A stretch of 34,251 nucleotides of DNA, taken from assembly GCA_945871805.1 (NCBI GenBank), contig CAMBXE010000017.1, positions 1 through 34,251 on the forward strand, in the 5' to 3' direction. The number at the start of each line of letters is the position of its first letter. Position 1 is the stretch's first letter. This stretch comes from Rhizobium sp. Q54 (GTDB lineage Bacteria > Pseudomonadota > Alphaproteobacteria > Rickettsiales > UBA1997). Shown here in pieces: positions 24,568 through 32,603 of the stretch. The notes under the pieces are model-generated. The model was not told where the DNA came from. It saw nothing but the letters and a program-made list of their open reading frames with translations, and did no database searches. A program made the position numbers and the translations under genes.

Positions 24568-24914
24568 TGCAACTCACTCTTCTTAAAGCAAAAATTCACC
24601 GGGCAACGGTTACAATGGCGGACCTTAATTACGAAGGCTCGATCTCGATTGACACTGACTTGCTTGCGGCTTCAGGCATTTTAATTCACGAAAAAGTTGA
24701 CGTGCTCAACATTAACAACGGCGAACGTTTTACGACTTACGCGATTCCGGCGCAGGCTGGTTCGGGCGCGATTCAGGTGAACGGCGCGGCGGCTCGATTG
24801 GTGCAGGTTGGAGATCCGGTGATTATTATTTCTTACGCTTCAATGAATGAAGAAGAGGCAAAAAAATTTCAGCCAAAAGTTGTTTTGGTTGACGAAAAAA
24901 ATTGGGTAAAATGA
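24567..24914 (+). CDS. panD: Aspartate 1-decarboxylase precursor
   Basis: PanD decarboxylates aspartate to beta-alanine for pantothenate and CoA synthesis. The 115-residue proenzyme has the self-cleavage site in NYEGSISID with Gly24-Ser25, exactly the canonical position. Ser25 becomes the pyruvoyl cofactor. Other landmarks are the conserved N-terminal [23 protein letters not shown] and [20 protein letters not shown]. Its ATG overlaps the acs stop by one base, so translation is coupled: one gene supplies acetyl-CoA and the other a CoA building block. A family E palindrome follows directly. Confidence 0.95.
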   Translation: MQLTLLKAKIHRATVTMADLNYEGSISIDTDLLAASGILIHEKVDVLNINNGERFTTYAIPAQAGSGAIQVNGAAARLVQVGDPVIIISYASMNEEEAKKFQPKVVLVDEKNWVK

Positions 24915-24915
24915 A

Positions 24916-24936
24916 TTTTGAGCACGGTGCTCAAAA
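24916..24936. terminator. Family E palindrome after panD (E2)
   Basis: It is identical to the copy at 9234-9254: 10-bp arms TTTTGAGCAC and complement around a G, followed by ATTGGATTTT. It begins 2 bp after the panD stop and lies before rluD, consistent with an end-of-operon terminator. Confidence 0.65.
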
Positions 24937-24971
24937 TTGGATTTTAACCAATGAAATCAAGGATCGAGTTA

Positions 24972-25952
24972 ATGGAAAAGTTTAAATTTGAAGTAACGGA
25001 AGGTGAGGTCGGAATTCGTCTCGACAAATTTCTTACCAATCATTTTTTGGTAGTAAAACCGGAAGTCACGCGCAGCAAAGTTAAAATGCTGATTGAGCGA
25101 GGAGCCGTTTGTGACGACACAAAACAGTCGGTTAAAGGCTCTCGCGACACAAAATTTCTCGGACAAATTTTTTACGTTACACTGCCAGAGGCGCGACCTT
25201 CTCACCTGCAAGCGAAGGAAATTGCTTTCGAAGTTGTCTACGAAGACGACGATTTACTGGTGATTAACAAGCCAGACGGGCTCACTGTTCACCCGGGTTC
25301 AGGCAATGCAGACAATACTTTAGTCAACGGACTTTTATTCACTCACGCCGGCAAGCTTTCTTCGATTAACGGCGAAATGCGCCCGGGGATTGTGCACCGC
25401 TTAGACAAGGATACGAGCGGGCTGATGCTGGTTGCAAAAAATGATTTTACGCACGGAATTCTCACCGAAGCGCTCAAAGCGCACAGGATTCAAAGAAGTT
25501 ATTTAGCCTTCGTCTACGGCGTCATCGACCCAGCAAAGGGGCGGATAAATAAGAATATTATTCGTTCACGTGTTAATCGTTTGCGGATGAAAATTGCGAA
25601 AACTTTAGGTCGTGTCGCGACCACAAATTACGAGACGAAAAAAATATTTTTAGACGGCTACGTGAGTTTGGTCGAGTGCCGTTTAGAGACCGGCAGAACT
25701 CACCAGATCAGGGTTCACATGGAAGCGATTAAGCACTCGCTTGTTGGTGATCAGCTTTACAGTTCTTGCAAAAAAATGGCGCCAAAAGAGATCGAATTGA
25801 AGGTAAAAAATCTCGTCGAAAAATTTCCGCGCCAAGCGTTGCATTCTTACAAAATCGGCTTCCTTCACCCGCGCGACAAGCGTGAGATGTTTTTTGAAAT
25901 TCCACTGCCCAAGGATTTGTTGGAGTTAGAAAAAGGTATTTCCAAGGAGTAA
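24972..25952 (+). CDS. rluD: RluC/RluD-type 23S rRNA pseudouridine synthase
   Basis: The 326-residue enzyme converts uridines of 23S rRNA to pseudouridine. An S4 RNA-binding domain occupies about residues 10-75 (GIRLDKFLTNHF, TRSKVKMLIERGAV). The catalytic RluA-type domain follows, with INKPDGLTVHPG and HRLDKDTSGLMLVAKN, where Asp145 is the expected catalytic residue, then RTHQIRVHMEAIKHSLVGD. The position of the Asp and overall length fit RluD slightly better than RluC, but the choice is uncertain. I start at 24972, which has AAGGA about 9 nt upstream, over the in-frame ATG at 24951. Confidence 0.9.
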   Translation: MEKFKFEVTEGEVGIRLDKFLTNHFLVVKPEVTRSKVKMLIERGAVCDDTKQSVKGSRDTKFLGQIFYVTLPEARPSHLQAKEIAFEVVYEDDDLLVINKPDGLTVHPGSGNADNTLVNGLLFTHAGKLSSINGEMRPGIVHRLDKDTSGLMLVAKNDFTHGILTEALKAHRIQRSYLAFVYGVIDPAKGRINKNIIRSRVNRLRMKIAKTLGRVATTNYETKKIFLDGYVSLVECRLETGRTHQIRVHMEAIKHSLVGDQLYSSCKKMAPKEIELKVKNLVEKFPRQALHSYKIGFLHPRDKREMFFEIPLPKDLLELEKGISKE

Positions 25953-25983
25953 AAACATCCGCCGCCTGAGAAATGAAAACATC

Positions 25984-26050
25984 CGTCGGTTGAGCGAAGT
26001 CGAAACCTCTAGAATCTTATTCACCAGATTTCGACTTCGCTCAATCGGCG
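25984..26050. repeat. Family B variant element overlapping tsaE end (B4)
   Basis: CGTCGGTTGAGCGAAGTCGA and TTTCGACTTCGCTCAATCGG form inverted arms around CTCTAGAATCTTATTCACCA. The arms carry GAAGTC instead of the GGAGTC seen in B1-B3. It lies between convergent rluD and tsaE. Its right end contributes the stop codon and last residues of tsaE. A direct repeat AAAACATCCG(C/T)CG flanks its left side at about 25952 and 25977. Confidence 0.85.
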
Positions 26051-26469
26051 TAAGTTGTGACTTCGCGCACTTCTTCATTCTCACCCATCGGAATTTTTAT
26101 TTCGATTTTTTGGCAATTTTCGGGCAAAAATTCTGCTGCAATTTCGGGCCATTCAATCAGGCAAATTCCATTTTTTAACGCCTCGAAGAAGCCAATATTC
26201 TCAAGCTCTGCTGCTGATTTAAGTCGGTAGAGATCAAAGTGAAAAATCTCACCTTTTTTTGTCTCGTAAGAATAAACCAAATTGAATGTTGGGCTTGGCA
26301 CTTCTGTTTCTTCTTCCTGTAGCGAATTAATAAAATTTTTGGCGAAAAAACTTTTTCCAGCGCCGAGGGTTCCTTGCAAAGAAATCACATCTCCGACTTG
26401 CGTTGAAGTCGCGATTTCTCTAGCGAAATCGGCCATTTCTTTTTTTGAGTTGAGGAGGATTTTTTTCAT
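26041..26469 (-). CDS. tsaE: tRNA t6A biosynthesis ATPase TsaE
   Basis: TsaE is the ATPase that works with TsaB and TsaD in making N6-threonylcarbamoyladenosine at position 37 of ANN-decoding tRNAs. The 142-residue protein has the Walker A GTLGAGKSFFAKN, the switch-like PSPTFNLVYSY, FHFDLYRL, and ICLIEWPEIAAEFLPE. The final residues (TTYAD) and TGA stop come from the family B palindrome, so the original C-terminus has probably been replaced. It is the last gene of the minus-strand group eamA-xthA-tsaE. A family A palindrome ends 22 bp upstream of its ATG. Confidence 0.93.
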   Translation of the reverse strand: MKKILLNSKKEMADFAREIATSTQVGDVISLQGTLGAGKSFFAKNFINSLQEEETEVPSPTFNLVYSYETKKGEIFHFDLYRLKSAAELENIGFFEALKNGICLIEWPEIAAEFLPENCQKIEIKIPMGENEEVREVTTYAD

Positions 26470-26491
26470 TAATTCTTAGTTGTGTCGTGAT

Positions 26492-26630
26492 GGACCCCGC
26501 AACAAGTGCGGGGTGACACCGAAAGTGAGTTTGTCACCGAAAATGAGTTTGACGCCGAAAGTGAGTTTGACGCCGAAAGCGAGCTTGTCACCGAAAGTGA
26601 GTTTGTCACCCCGCACTTGTTGCGGGGTCC
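26492..26630. repeat. Family A palindrome with 18-bp tandem core (A3)
   Basis: The arms of 27 bp are perfect complements (GGACCCCGCAACAAGTGCGG... and its reverse). The loop holds five contiguous 18-bp units of CCGAAAGTGAGTTTGTCA (26519-26608) with small substitutions. On the plus strand the units read as (T/A)E(S/N)EF(V/D) hexapeptides in one open frame without a good start. The element occupies the tsaE-xthA gap, and its right arm supplies the last residues and stop of xthA on the minus strand. Confidence 0.92.
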
Positions 26631-27415
26631 GTGCCTAAGTTAAAAACAGTTTCGATTGGAACGTGATCTGAGGGGCGGGTCTCGTTACGAAAATCGCGGT
26701 AAATTTTCATCGATTCAATATTCGATTTTAGACTTGGTGTCGCCCAAATGTGATCGAGCCTACGACCTTTATCAGCCCCGAGCGGGTCTTTGGCGCGGTA
26801 GCTCCACCAGCTGTAAAGTTTTTTTGACGGATCGACAAAGTGACGGTGGGTGTCGAGAAAATTTAAACTCTCTTGCAAGCGCGTCATTTTTTCGATTTCG
26901 ATTGGGGTGTGCGAAACAATTTTAAGAAGTTGTTTGTGTGACCAAACGTCGTGCTCGAGCGGCGCAATATTTAAGTCGCCGACTATTATTATTTTTTTGT
27001 TTTTTTGTGGGGCGAAATATTCGGTCATCCAATCGAGAAATTTCAGCTTGTGAGCGAATTTATCATTCAGCGCGATGTCAGGAATGTCGCCGCCTGCGGG
27101 CACATAGAAATTGTGAAGCTCAACACCATTCACCTGAGCCGAAATATGTCTTTTGTGACCGTAATTACAGACGTCAATTTTGCTTACTTCGGTGAGAGGA
27201 GATTTCGAAAGAATGGCGACGCCATTGTAAGATTTTTCGCCGGAAAATTCGACAAAATCAAAACCGAGCGCCCGCACTTCAAGCAGCGGAAATTCTGGAT
27301 CGGAAACTTTTATTTCCTGCAAGCAAATCACGTCGGGGTTTGTTTGTTCAACAAATTTTTTAAGGAGCGGAAGGCGCAAGCGCAGCGAGTTGATGTTCCA
27401 GGAAACTAGTTTCAT
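26606..27415 (-). CDS. xthA: Exodeoxyribonuclease III (AP endonuclease)
   Basis: The enzyme cuts DNA at abasic sites and degrades 3' ends in base-excision repair. The 269 residues show MKLVSWNINSLRLRLP, VICLQEIKV (metal-binding Glu), YVPAGGD, IIVGDLNIAPLEHDVW (catalytic Asp and Asn), YSWWSYR and RPSDHVPIETVF (catalytic His). The normal protein ends at about SDHVPIETVF. Here GTDPATSAG plus the TGA are read from the family A repeat. The ATG overlaps the eamA stop (TAATG). Confidence 0.95.
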   Translation of the reverse strand: MKLVSWNINSLRLRLPLLKKFVEQTNPDVICLQEIKVSDPEFPLLEVRALGFDFVEFSGEKSYNGVAILSKSPLTEVSKIDVCNYGHKRHISAQVNGVELHNFYVPAGGDIPDIALNDKFAHKLKFLDWMTEYFAPQKNKKIIIVGDLNIAPLEHDVWSHKQLLKIVSHTPIEIEKMTRLQESLNFLDTHRHFVDPSKKLYSWWSYRAKDPLGADKGRRLDHIWATPSLKSNIESMKIYRDFRNETRPSDHVPIETVFNLGTDPATSAG

Positions 27416-28290
27416 TAGTGAAAAAAAATCAGCGCCAGAATGCCGAGCGCAGTTACGATTATCCCAACTAATTCGCGGGTTTTAAGTTTTTCTTTTAAGT
27501 GCCAGGAAATTAGCAGGGCAACGATTAGCTCAACTTGTCCGACGGCTTTTACGTAGATGACGTTGCCAATCGCGAAGGCAATGAACCAAAGCATCGAGCC
27601 GATAAAACTCAAGATGCTGGTTTTAAAAAAAGAGCGGCGATTTTCGGCGCCGAATAAATTTTTTAGATCTTTTTTTAAGCGCCGCTGCGCGGATTTGATC
27701 GCGATAAAAATTAAATTTTGTAGCAAGATTACCCACATCAAAGTAAGCGCTCCGGCGGTGTAATCGTTGGATCCGATCAGTTTCACTTGATCGGAAGCGA
27801 ATTTTAAATTGAAGGCAGAGATCGAAAAACACAGCCCAGAAATAGCTCCGAATAATGCGGCTTTGTCGAGTTCGAATTTTTTTAAATTTAGGTTCGACAT
27901 CAAAAACATTCCGCAGCTTGTTATTAAAATTGCTACGCAGCCGAGCGAGGAAACTCGTTGGCCGAAGAGCAAAACGCCAAGGAGAAGCGATTGCAAAATT
28001 TCTGTTTTGTAGAAGGCGATTCCAACGCTAAAATTTTTTGATTGGATCGTACGTAAGAGAAAAAAATTGCCGATGATTTGGAAACAAGCGGTGACCGTGC
28101 AATGAGCAATAAATTGATTGCTTACCGAATTAAAACTGCAGGAAACTGCCGCGATTGCCAAGGGAAGTGGAAGCAAAAAACGTGACCAAGTAACCGTCAA
28201 TGCGTCGAGTTTTTGGTTGAGATATTTTTGCTCCAAATTTCTAAAGGCTTGCAGTGTCGCGCCAGCGATTGTGAAAATTATCCAAAACAT
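27415..28290 (-). CDS. EamA/DMT-family drug-metabolite transporter
   Basis: The 291-residue protein has about ten predicted membrane segments in two internally similar halves, the plan of the EamA/DMT superfamily (exporters of amino acids, metabolites or drugs). SVGIAFYKTEILQSLLLGVL and VGQVELIVALLISWHLKEKL correspond to the conserved ends of each half. Substrate is not predictable. It is the first gene of the eamA-xthA-tsaE group and overlaps xthA by one base. Its ATG is only 8 bp from the divergent start of the transglutaminase-like gene. Confidence 0.87.
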   Translation of the reverse strand: MFWIIFTIAGATLQAFRNLEQKYLNQKLDALTVTWSRFLLPLPLAIAAVSCSFNSVSNQFIAHCTVTACFQIIGNFFLLRTIQSKNFSVGIAFYKTEILQSLLLGVLLFGQRVSSLGCVAILITSCGMFLMSNLNLKKFELDKAALFGAISGLCFSISAFNLKFASDQVKLIGSNDYTAGALTLMWVILLQNLIFIAIKSAQRRLKKDLKNLFGAENRRSFFKTSILSFIGSMLWFIAFAIGNVIYVKAVGQVELIVALLISWHLKEKLKTRELVGIIVTALGILALIFFH

Positions 28291-28298
28291 TTTATCAG

Positions 28299-29618
28299 AT
28301 GAGATCGATCAAATTTTTATTTTTTGTTTTTATCTTTTTGCCGCTTTCTGCTTGGGCAGAGCTTGCGGTTAGCAATTGGAATGAAGTTACGCAATTAACT
28401 GAAGATGGAAAAAAATCGGTAATTACGATTGTTGGGCAAGTGAAGAGTTTAGCAAAAGACCGGGCAATGAGCGCCTTTTCGATTAGCTTCGACAGTAAGC
28501 AAGATATCTCGATTACCAATGTCAGCTTTGAAGGTAAGCCAGCGAAATATGAATTCGGAGATAATATTTTAAAAATTACCTTTCCTCAGGTTAAGACCAG
28601 CGGTCAATTGGTTTCATTCGGTTTTTCGAGCAAAGAAAAGCGCATAAAAATTAATCCATATTTGCGCCAAGAGGCGATCTACGTTCCGGATTTTGCTGCT
28701 GGTGCCGTCGCTTCAATCATTGTCGATTTCCCCGGATATGAACTAACCACTTACAGCCCGCAAGCTATTCACGAGGGCAGTAAAATTACTTACACTGCGA
28801 TCGTGCCCAAAGATGGAATTGGTGAAATCGCAAAATTTACTCAGACTAATTCTGCGTGGAATGTGGCGGTTAAAACGACAGTAAATTCCGAAAAAACTCT
28901 TGGCGAATTTTCGTTAAAAATTCCGCCCTACTTTCAAGCAAGCAGACAGAAAATTGATGGTTACGTAACTGATTTCAGCAGCAGGCCGACAATGACCGAA
29001 AGAAAAGGCGGCGATATTTCTTACTCCTTCAAAGTGCCAACAAATAAATTTGAAATTAAAAGTTCGGCAAAAATTTTAACCGGCGCGGGGTCCCGTAAGC
29101 AGGTGATGCGCAACATGATTAGTTACAGCAAGGTTAGTAAAGAAGAGGCGACGCTGCTTACTCCGATATTACAAAAAATTCGTGGCGACGTCAGTTACGG
29201 CGGCTTGCCGATTTATGTCGCGATCGGAAAATTTGTTAACAAATTTCTGACTTATGATCCTACTTACGTGGGAAAATTGCCGAGCCTGGAAACTATGCTG
29301 ACGAATCGTCTGGGTGTCTGCACAGAATATGCGCGGCTTTATGATGGCCTGGCGCGCGTTGCAGGTATTCCGTCATTCGTTATTGATGGCGCTGCATGCG
29401 GTGAAGATGAGAAGTGCCAAGGTCACAGTTGGAACATGATTTTTTACAGCGGGCGCTGGATCGAGATTGATCCGACTTGGGATTTGATGTCTGGTGTCGT
29501 TTCATCTTCGCACGTCTACATCAGTGAAGGCGGACAAGGTGGCGTTGAAATCAAATATCGTAGCGATGCCGGCAAGATGAATATGGAAATGGGGATGGAG
29601 ATGAAAGAGGCGGAGTAG
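28299..29618 (+). CDS. Exported transglutaminase-like cysteine protein
   Basis: The 439-residue protein starts with a Sec signal peptide (MRSIKFLFFVFIFLPLSAWA, cleavage near AWA-EL). A beta-rich N-terminal region of about 280 residues with no recognised family follows. The transglutaminase-like core has the ordered triad: Cys341 in RLGVCTEYARLYDGLAR, His376 in CQGHSWN and Asp391 in EIDPTWD. Proteins of this fold are cysteine proteases, peptidases or crosslinking enzymes, and the substrate here is unknown. A periplasmic or secreted location is inferred from the signal. It ends with a Met/Glu-rich tail. It is monocistronic and divergent from eamA. Confidence 0.85.
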   Translation: MRSIKFLFFVFIFLPLSAWAELAVSNWNEVTQLTEDGKKSVITIVGQVKSLAKDRAMSAFSISFDSKQDISITNVSFEGKPAKYEFGDNILKITFPQVKTSGQLVSFGFSSKEKRIKINPYLRQEAIYVPDFAAGAVASIIVDFPGYELTTYSPQAIHEGSKITYTAIVPKDGIGEIAKFTQTNSAWNVAVKTTVNSEKTLGEFSLKIPPYFQASRQKIDGYVTDFSSRPTMTERKGGDISYSFKVPTNKFEIKSSAKILTGAGSRKQVMRNMISYSKVSKEEATLLTPILQKIRGDVSYGGLPIYVAIGKFVNKFLTYDPTYVGKLPSLETMLTNRLGVCTEYARLYDGLARVAGIPSFVIDGAACGEDEKCQGHSWNMIFYSGRWIEIDPTWDLMSGVVSSSHVYISEGGQGGVEIKYRSDAGKMNMEMGMEMKEAE

Positions 29619-29644
29619 AAATTTTACCGGCCCAACCCAGCGCT

Positions 29645-29715
29645 TGCTGGTCGAGCGAAGTCGAGATCTCTAGAGTTGCTAAAGACTTCCTACTTGCAAC
29701 TCCGCCCAACTGGCA
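29645..29715. repeat. Degenerate family B element (B5)
   Basis: GCTGGTCGAGCGAAGTCGAG resembles the family B left arm (GGTTGAGCGAAGTCGAAA). The right side ends AACTCCGCCCAACTGGCA, a worn version of the complementary arm. An inner AGTTGC...GCAACT pair adds symmetry. It lies between the convergent transglutaminase-like and transaldolase genes and is the most diverged copy in the window. Confidence 0.6.
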
Positions 29716-29722
29716 GGTGATG

Positions 29723-30388
29723 CTAAATCTTCTGCCCGGTTGAAGCCCAATCTTTCACAAAAGTTTCTAAACCTTTTTCGGTAAGTGGATGGGCAGCTAG
29801 TTGCTTCAAAATTTTGCCCGGAATAGTTGCTACATGTGCGCCCATTTTTGCTGCGGCAGTGATGTGAATTGGATGACGAATTGAAGCGACAAGAATCTCG
29901 GTTTTGAAAGCCGGATAATTTGAATAAATTTGGCAGATTTCTTCGATCAAAGAGAGGCCGTCTTGACCAATATCATCAAGTCTTCCCACGAATGGCGAAA
30001 CGAAAGTTGCCCCAGCTTTTGCGGCCAAAATTGCCTGAGCTGCCGAGAAACAAAGCGTGACATTTGTTTGAATTCCCTTGTTAGAAAAATACTTGCAGGC
30101 CTTGAGTCCATCCATGGTTAGCGGCAGTTTGATGCAAACATTACCTTTTAACCCTTGAGAGATTTTGCTTAAAATTTCTCCTTCACGAACCATATTTTCA
30201 AAATCAGTTGCAGCCACTTCAGCACTGACTGGGCCTTCAACAACAGAGCAAATTTCTGCGATCACTTCTTTAAAATCGCGACCAGATTTTGCGATCAAAC
30301 TTGGATTAGTTGTAACGCCATCAAGCAGCCCGTAAGCAACGAGTTCTTTGATTTCGGCGATTTCGGCAGAGTCGATAAAAAATTTCAT
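29723..30388 (-). CDS. tal: Transaldolase, short single-domain type
   Basis: Transaldolase moves a dihydroxyacetone unit between sugar phosphates in the non-oxidative pentose phosphate pathway. The 221-residue TIM barrel has [12 protein letters not shown], the Schiff-base lysine in VCIKLPLT (Lys87), [11 protein letters not shown] and [13 protein letters not shown], then ASIRHPIHI. Phe rather than Tyr in LCFS, and the FVGRLDD motif, favour transaldolase over the related fructose-6-phosphate aldolase. It is divergent from priA across a 75-bp gap. Confidence 0.92.
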   Translation of the reverse strand: MKFFIDSAEIAEIKELVAYGLLDGVTTNPSLIAKSGRDFKEVIAEICSVVEGPVSAEVAATDFENMVREGEILSKISQGLKGNVCIKLPLTMDGLKACKYFSNKGIQTNVTLCFSAAQAILAAKAGATFVSPFVGRLDDIGQDGLSLIEEICQIYSNYPAFKTEILVASIRHPIHITAAAKMGAHVATIPGKILKQLAAHPLTEKGLETFVKDWASTGQKI

Positions 30389-30463
30389 GGAAGTTTTGAA
30401 ATTGAATTTTGGAAGAAGTAGAGTCTGAAATTAGTCGATCCCGATCTCTTAAATCAACAAATC

Positions 30464-32566
30464 ATGTCAGAAGTTTTCGCCCAAGTTTTATTGCCATTAG
30501 CTTTGGACGAAGCCTTTACCTACAAAGCGCAAGACGAGGTTGAGATTGGCGATGTTGTACAAGTTGAATTCGGTAGAAAAAAAATTTGGGGAGTGGTTGT
30601 TGAGGTCAAAAAAACTGCGCCGGAAAATCTTGCGGAAGCGAAGATAAAAAAAATTCTGGCGATAAATTCGCGAATAAAATTTAGCAAAAATCAGTTAAAA
30701 TTTATTGAGACCATTGCGACTTATAATCGCGCTAGTCGGGGTTTAGTGCTACGTGCTTTTATTGGAATTCTCAATTCAGACAAAACAAAAAAATCGCCGA
30801 AAAGTCTTGAGCAAAAAATTGAGTCGGAAAAATTTTCATTAAAAAAATTAACGGAAAAACAGCGGGAATGCTTCGACGAGCTCAGCATGACGAGGGATGT
30901 CAGCCTTATTGACGGCGTGACCGGCTCGGGAAAAACGGAAATTTATTTTGCGCTGATTGCGAAAATCTTGTCCGAGAAATGGGCCCCGCAACAAGTTCTG
31001 GGTGACAAGCGGGAGGAGAGCGCTCCAGAAATTCTTACTGCGTCAGAAAACTCAAGATGTCTCAAGCAGGCGGAGCTTACTTCAGAGGTGTCACCCCGCA
31101 CTTGTTGCGGAGCCCATCACGACTCGCCGCAGATTTTAATTCTTCTTCCCGAGATCGCTCTCACCTCACAACTATTACTCCGTTTTGAAGAGCAATTCAA
31201 ATTCAAACCAGCGCTTTGGCATTCAAAAATTTCGCAAAAAGAGCGTAGAGAAATTTTTTACGGCGTAGTTGAAGGGTCGGTTAAGGTTTTAATCGGCGCG
31301 CGTTCAGCGCTACTTCTGCCGTTCAAAAATTTACAATTAATCATTGTTGACGAAGAGCACGATTCCTCTTTCAAGCAAGAAGATGTTTTTAATTTTCACG
31401 CTCGCGACATGGCGATCGTTAAGGCGAGTTTAGAAAAATTTCCGGTAATTTTATCTTCAGCAACGCCGGCGCTTGAGACTTACGCAAATGCGGTTTCGGG
31501 CAAGTATCGGCATTTTATTTTAGAGCAAAAATTTGGCGCGAAAAATGAAATCGAATTAATCGATTTGCGGCGCGAAAAATTGCCGAGTGGAGAATTTCTT
31601 TCGCAAAAATTACGTGCAGAAATAGCGCAGAATTTGCTGCAAAAAAAGCAGACAATGCTTTTTTTGAATCGTCGTGGATACGCGCCAGTAACCCTTTGCA
31701 AGGCTTGTGGAAAAAAATATGATTGCTCGGATTGCGATTTTCATCTGGTGCTTCACAAGTCAAAAAATCAACTCATCTGTCACCATTGCGGTCATCACGA
31801 AAAGCCAACTGCAGAGTGTAAATTTTGTGGTGAGAAAGATAGTTTGATCGGCCTTGGAGCCGGCGTTGAGAAGCTCGCTGAAGAAGTTAAAAAGACCTTT
31901 CCCGAAGCGCGAATTGCTTTGGTTACAAGCGACAATGTGACGAGTTTTTCTGATGTTGATAAGTTGGTTGAAAAAATTTTAGGACGCGAAATTGACGTAA
32001 TCATTGGCACGCAGATGATCACCAAAGGTCACGATTTTCCTGATCTCACGCTGGTCGGAATCATTGATGCCGACGGCTTACTTTATTCTTCTGAATTGCG
32101 CGCTCTTGAAAAAGCCTACCAAATTTTAACGCAAGTAATTGGTCGTGCGGGCAGGCGAAGCGAGCAAGGAGTTGTAATGATTCAAACTTACAATCCGGAG
32201 AATTTTTTGTTTGATCAGCTGCTTAAAAATGACAAAAAATCTTTTTATGATTTCGAAATCAAAAATCGCCAGAACCTCGAGCTGCCGCCATTTGCAAGGA
32301 TGGCCAAGTTTGAAGTGAGTTCTTTTGTTGAGAGTGAAGCGAAAAATTTTGCCAAAAAATTAATTAAAAACTTTCCGCTCAGCGAAAAAATTGAAATCTT
32401 TGGACCAGCGCCAGCGCCACTTCAGCGCTTAAAAAATCGTCACCATTTTTTGGTAAATTTAAAAACTCAGCGCAAAATTAATTTGCAGAAATTAATTTCT
32501 GACGTGATGCAGAGTCTTGATATTCCGACTTCAATCCGTGTCAGGATTGACATCGATCCACTTTAA
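30464..32566 (+). CDS. priA: Primosomal helicase PriA with in-frame repeat insertion
   Basis: PriA recognises stalled forks and reloads the replicative helicase. The 700 residues contain the N-terminal DNA-binding domain (FAQVLLPLALDEAFTYKA), the helicase Walker A GVTGSGKT (about 151-158), motif Ia LLPEIALTSQ, DEEHDSSFKQE and SSATPALET. Eight zinc-binding cysteines follow in CKACGKKYDCSDC and CHHCG...CKFCG, then GTQMITKGHDFPD and QVIGRAGR. A family A palindrome encodes about 46 extra residues (173-218) between Walker A and motif Ia, where normal PriA has only a short loop. The reading frame and all motifs are preserved, so the protein is probably functional. Confidence 0.95.
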   Translation: MSEVFAQVLLPLALDEAFTYKAQDEVEIGDVVQVEFGRKKIWGVVVEVKKTAPENLAEAKIKKILAINSRIKFSKNQLKFIETIATYNRASRGLVLRAFIGILNSDKTKKSPKSLEQKIESEKFSLKKLTEKQRECFDELSMTRDVSLIDGVTGSGKTEIYFALIAKILSEKWAPQQVLGDKREESAPEILTASENSRCLKQAELTSEVSPRTCCGAHHDSPQILILLPEIALTSQLLLRFEEQFKFKPALWHSKISQKERREIFYGVVEGSVKVLIGARSALLLPFKNLQLIIVDEEHDSSFKQEDVFNFHARDMAIVKASLEKFPVILSSATPALETYANAVSGKYRHFILEQKFGAKNEIELIDLRREKLPSGEFLSQKLRAEIAQNLLQKKQTMLFLNRRGYAPVTLCKACGKKYDCSDCDFHLVLHKSKNQLICHHCGHHEKPTAECKFCGEKDSLIGLGAGVEKLAEEVKKTFPEARIALVTSDNVTSFSDVDKLVEKILGREIDVIIGTQMITKGHDFPDLTLVGIIDADGLLYSSELRALEKAYQILTQVIGRAGRRSEQGVVMIQTYNPENFLFDQLLKNDKKSFYDFEIKNRQNLELPPFARMAKFEVSSFVESEAKNFAKKLIKNFPLSEKIEIFGPAPAPLQRLKNRHHFLVNLKTQRKINLQKLISDVMQSLDIPTSIRVRIDIDPL
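30980..31117. repeat. Family A palindrome inside priA (A-priA)
   Basis: The left arm TGGGCCCCGCAACAAGTTCT-GGGTGACA and the right arm TGTCACCCCGCACTTGTTGC-GGAGCCCAT match intergenic family A with a few substitutions. The span corresponds to codons 173-218, WAPQQVLGDK ... SPRTCCGAH. The right end continues CATCACGA, as does the intergenic copy at 26492, so the element edge may extend a few bases beyond the arms. The loop differs completely from other copies. Confidence 0.92.
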
Positions 32567-32603
32567 CCAAGATACTGTCAAATCTGGTTTTAACTTCTTT
32601 CAA

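Noticed and set aside
26519-26608. CRISPR-like array
   Set aside because: The 18-bp units are contiguous with no spacers and lie inside a palindrome loop; no cas genes are present.
29723-30388. Fructose-6-phosphate aldolase instead of transaldolase
   Set aside because: The LCFS and FVGRLDD motifs match short transaldolases; the aldolase has Tyr and different surrounding residues.
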